From NCBI GenBank assembly GCA_021464415.1, contig CM038463.1:5456001-5520000 (forward strand): 64,000 nt of DNA, given 5' to 3'. Shown piece by piece: positions 60,675-64,000 of this stretch. The position numbers and the translations under genes were made by a program. Under the pieces are notes generated by a model. It was not told the origin of the DNA. It made no database searches and saw nothing but the letters and a program-made list of their open reading frames with translations. This stretch comes from Lonicera japonica. Taxonomy: Eukaryota > Streptophyta > Magnoliopsida > Dipsacales > Caprifoliaceae. The stretch's first letter is position 1. Each line of letters begins with the position of its first letter.

Positions 60675-63301
60675 TTACACATTATTGCTCCATGTCTCTG
60701 TTTCCTCTGTTTTTCCCTTTGGTTTAGAGGTATGAAGCATGTAATTGCATGCCCCAACAGCTTCTCCAACTGTTAAGTATATCCATTCTTGCCCTATTTG
60801 CTCTATCAACTTTGATTTGTTCATCTTCTTTATCACTTCTCCTCCTGGATTTGCCATTACCAACTATACATATTGCAAAAAGGAAAAATTGTTAAAGAGG
60901 AATGTGTGTTTATGAAGCATATGGTACAGCTTGCTAAAGCTGTGTTATACTTTGACAAAGTTATAATTCTTTGGCGATAAATGTTTCAAGATTAAATGGA
61001 AGAGAAAGATGTTTGTACCTTCAGCCCTCTTCTATCAGTGGTTTTTTTGAGCTCTTCAAACATCCCAATCCCACTTGTGTCAATGTTACCAACAGCTGAA
61101 AACAAAGAAAATTTATCTCAGCAGGTTTCATTTTGTTTTTCTCTTTTTTAACGCAAAAATTAATTATACATGAAAAGTTATATGATTAGTCAAATAATAA
61201 TGTCGGATAACCATTTCTTTCGGTTAAGGCCTATTGTCTGACCAATAAAATAACTGGCACGTCATTTTGTTATTTTTATATACTAATACACTTCTATATA
61301 TACGTCAAAGAAAAAAAAATTGGTAGATATGAATATGCTTCACTTACCACCCATATCAAGTACAACATATTGTAAACTGGTTTCTCCAGCCTCCTTTAAC
61401 CTGTCTTCCTCTTCATCGATCCACCTTGTGATCCTAAAAACAAGAATCATATACGCCCATGGTCAGGATGATATTTGCTAAAGGCAAATTAAAACCTTTA
61501 CCCTTAAATGATTATGAATTTGCGACGTCACATGATTAGTAGCAGTACCTTTCTCTTAAGTAGCTTGAATTGGTAAAGTAAATTGGAGCATCAATTTCAA
61601 GAATAAGAATTCCAGGAACATTATTTGCATTTGGATATTGCTCTTTACTTCTATAAATGGTTGAATCTGGTATGTTCCCAAGAGCAGAGGTCCTTGGTCT
61701 TGCCACAAATAAGAGCACCCTTAGAATAGATAGCCCAACCTGCATTTTACACCAATAAAAATAAATTAATTAAATAAAATAAAAACCAAAGTACTTTGTA
61801 TATATATTTGAAATTTTAGAAATAAAAAAAATGTTGGTAGGTTGGTACCGCTATGACTAATCCAATCTCGACGCTAACAAACACCACGCCAAGATACGCG
61901 CCCATACACACAATGAAGTCGAATTTGTCAATGCCATAGAGATGAATTGCTGCTTCGTAGTCAATAAGGCCAAGCATCGCAGCGATTATTATGGAGGACA
62001 ACACCACAAGAGGAGTGTAATGAAACAGTGGTGTTAAAAGTAATAGTACGATCATGACCGCAAATGCCATAACTATGTTTGAAACTGCGGTCTTGCATCC
62101 CGCATTGAAATTCACAGCTGATCGTGAAAATGGACCTGAAAATTCATTTTATTCAAATTTAAATGATCGAGATAAATAGGACAATTCAAAATGGAAAATT
62201 CCAATTTTCTTTGGCAAATAAGATGATATATATAAATATATATATTGGTAAAAATGATATTATACCAGTGGTGAGGTAGCAAGAAGTACAAGAACCAACA
62301 ATATTCATCATTCCAAAAGCAATCATCTCTTTGTTACCATCAATGTGGTAATTTTTGAACATGGAAAAGCTTCTGCCCACAGCAATTCCTTCCTGTCTCA
62401 AGCAAATGAAAGATATTAGTATTGTCCAAACAGGGTAAATCTAGCTAACATGCGCATTTTCACTTGCTAACGTGCGCCTACTAACTGAGAATCTTGTGTT
62501 TATGCTTTACTTTTCAAAAGGGAGAAATAAGAGGAACAGTGCACCCCCTAGTGCACAATAGCACCTGTGCCATGCCCTGATTCTATGAGTAAGCACATCA
62601 CATGCAAATGTCTAACAAACTTGGGCATCAGCAAAAGTGTCCAACATTAAGGACCTCACCCACCTAAATTTATTAATATATATATATATATATAAGATCT
62701 ATAAATTTGGTAAGCATGTCATCACAGTGAAATGCAACCCAATTGCATGTTCTTACTCAATTTATTTACTTTTCATTTGACACTGGTCTGGTCCTAATTT
62801 AAAATAAACTTCTCATTCTTGGTTTAAATATAATAAATGCATCAAATTTCGTAACAATAAATAAATTTATTCTCAACGTCTAACGAATATTCATGTCATT
62901 TTATTTAATTGCAGCAAATGAAAAAAGAAATAATCTCCTTTTCAACCCATTAATTAAAGGGTTAAAGCTTTCGGTTTTGGTTATAGACACAAGTTTTAAA
63001 TTATTGTGTTGCGTTTATGTGGTGAACGAAATCATCTCCTCCATGCATGCAAGTGGGTAGTGGGGACTGTAGTTGATATGAAACAACAACCAACCAACCA
63101 ACCAAAAACACTTTAAAACACAAACAAAATTATATATGCGTATTTATAATATATACATAGTACGAGACAGTGATGAGAGCTTACAGCCAAAGCGATAACA
63201 CCCGTGACAATTCCAGTTTTGAGAGCTAACGTCAAGTATTGTGATCCAAATTGTAGATTCATTATTGACGGTGGATTCAATCCTTTCTTCAACTCCCCTA
63301 T
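60675..63301 (-). CDS. Group 3 SULTR sulfate-transporter family protein, C-terminal half
   Basis: Seven exons are readable: 63301-63185, 62392-62266, 62135-61849, 61739-61549, 61433-61348, 61095-61019 and 60863-60675, together 357 residues plus stop. They cover the later membrane helices (IGELKKGLNPPS, EGIAVGRSFSMFKNYHIDGN, FSRSAVNFNAGCKTAVSNIV, GIDKFDFIVCMGAYLGVVFV). They then reach the cytosolic STAS domain (GILILEIDAPIYFTNSSYLR, NIDTSGIGMFEELKKTT, LVMANPGGEV, YLTVGEAVGAC), including the Ser/Thr of DTSG. SULTR proteins move sulfate with protons across membranes; group 3 members act in plastid or inner-tissue transport, but the substrate of this copy is not shown. All splice sites are GT-AG and no stop interrupts. 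The N-terminal helices are not found up to 64000, so the gene either continues past the window or is truncated. Confidence 0.88.
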
Positions 63302-64000
63302 CTGTATATTTACATACATATAGATAACAACATCGATCAATACTCTCCATCTTATATATATCCGTATACAAACAACAATCAAAACCGCACGCGGGTGAAT
63401 TTCAAAACAAAGGATATTTCAAGTTGGATAATTACATTCGCTTTTCTTGATTTAATGGTTTTTTACACTTAGCTCCTTGTATTTTCAAGAATCAGCTGCC
63501 ACCTTATCTTTTTGGTTTTTTTGGCATTTATATTGGATCAAATCTTGATATATAAAAACTTTTCCTACATTGTGGAAATAGAGATTTTAAAACCAAATAA
63601 TCTTAATCGAAAATTCATTTTTTTTTCAATATGGTCGTGTAAAATGATATGATAATAAATGGATTTGTTATATTTTTATTATTGCTTACATAGCTAAAAT
63701 TCGCATACATGTTATGAAATATTAGAAAATTTGAAATATTAGTAAACTGTAAAAGTATTCCTAATTAAAGTAAGAAAACAACCATCAGAAATGTTGAATC
63801 ATTTCCCATGGAACTGATCAAAAGTGGACAAACCAATTCAATTAAAAAATAAATTAACCAAACTTTAAATAGATTAATTCTACTATTTTGTTTTTATTTT
63901 CTGATTATTGATTTGGTGATATATATAATTAAGAGGGCAGCCATTATTGTTTAAAGGGCCCACAGATTTTCTTGTTTTGCTCAAAGAAAACAACAAGAGT
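63302..64000. other. Probable SULTR intron or 5' flank
   Basis: The exon at 63301 starts after a good acceptor (AAATATACAG), so an intron should begin upstream. No SULTR-coding sequence is seen on the minus strand here. AT-rich sequence only. Confidence 0.45.

Overview
This window looks like nuclear DNA of a eudicot plant. It is AT-rich, its genes are split by many GT-AG introns, the proteins are plant families (NETWORKED actin-binding, SULTR sulfate transporter, ALP1-like, MRK1-like kinase, methylcrotonyl-CoA carboxylase), and the space between and inside genes is filled with plant transposable elements. No species can be named. No bacterial-type operon, CRISPR array, rRNA gene or convincing tRNA gene was seen.

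Five genes are readable: (1) a Raf-like MAPKKK/MRK1-type protein kinase on the minus strand, 10353 to 5716, six exons, 384 aa; (2) the biotin-carrying alpha subunit of 3-methylcrotonyl-CoA carboxylase (MCCA) on the minus strand, 29503 to about 17956, sixteen proposed exons; (3) a NET1-type NETWORKED protein on the plus strand, 48277 to 54669, three coding exons, 1767 aa; (4) an ALP1-like domesticated PIF/Harbinger nuclease on the minus strand, 58097 to 56208, two exons, 392 aa; (5) the C-terminal half of a group 3 SULTR transporter with its STAS domain on the minus strand, 63301 to 60675, whose 5' exons lie outside or beyond what is visible. They are unrelated housekeeping or cell-biology functions and do not form a pathway cluster.

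The rest is largely transposon history. Bases 1-5 kb hold a decayed Mutator-like (MULE) transposase and degenerate repeats. Kinase introns carry a hAT element and a Stowaway-like MITE. MCCA intron 3 carries a 3.5 kb Ty3/gypsy-type retroelement with two LTRs, ACTTG target duplication and a deleted RT/integrase. At 29.8-35.25 kb lies a pogo-like (Lemi1-type Tc1/mariner) element, split by a SINE with a 13-bp target duplication, a 1.4 kb solo LTR with a 5-bp target duplication and other inserted DNA. From 35 to 47 kb there is no gene, only MITEs, a Helitron, hAT elements and tandem duplications.

Several element boundaries were fixed from target-site duplications: hAT at 5989-6831, 17000-17545, 41804-42342, 45164-45730 and 59864-60242; Tourist-like at 45819-46336; Helitron at 39592-40440. 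I found no convincing new multi-gene system. The most interesting items are the nested pogo/SINE/solo-LTR stack, the retroelement fragment close to the MCCA 3' end, the 56-residue repeats in NET1, and the lost catalytic glutamate in the ALP1-like protein.
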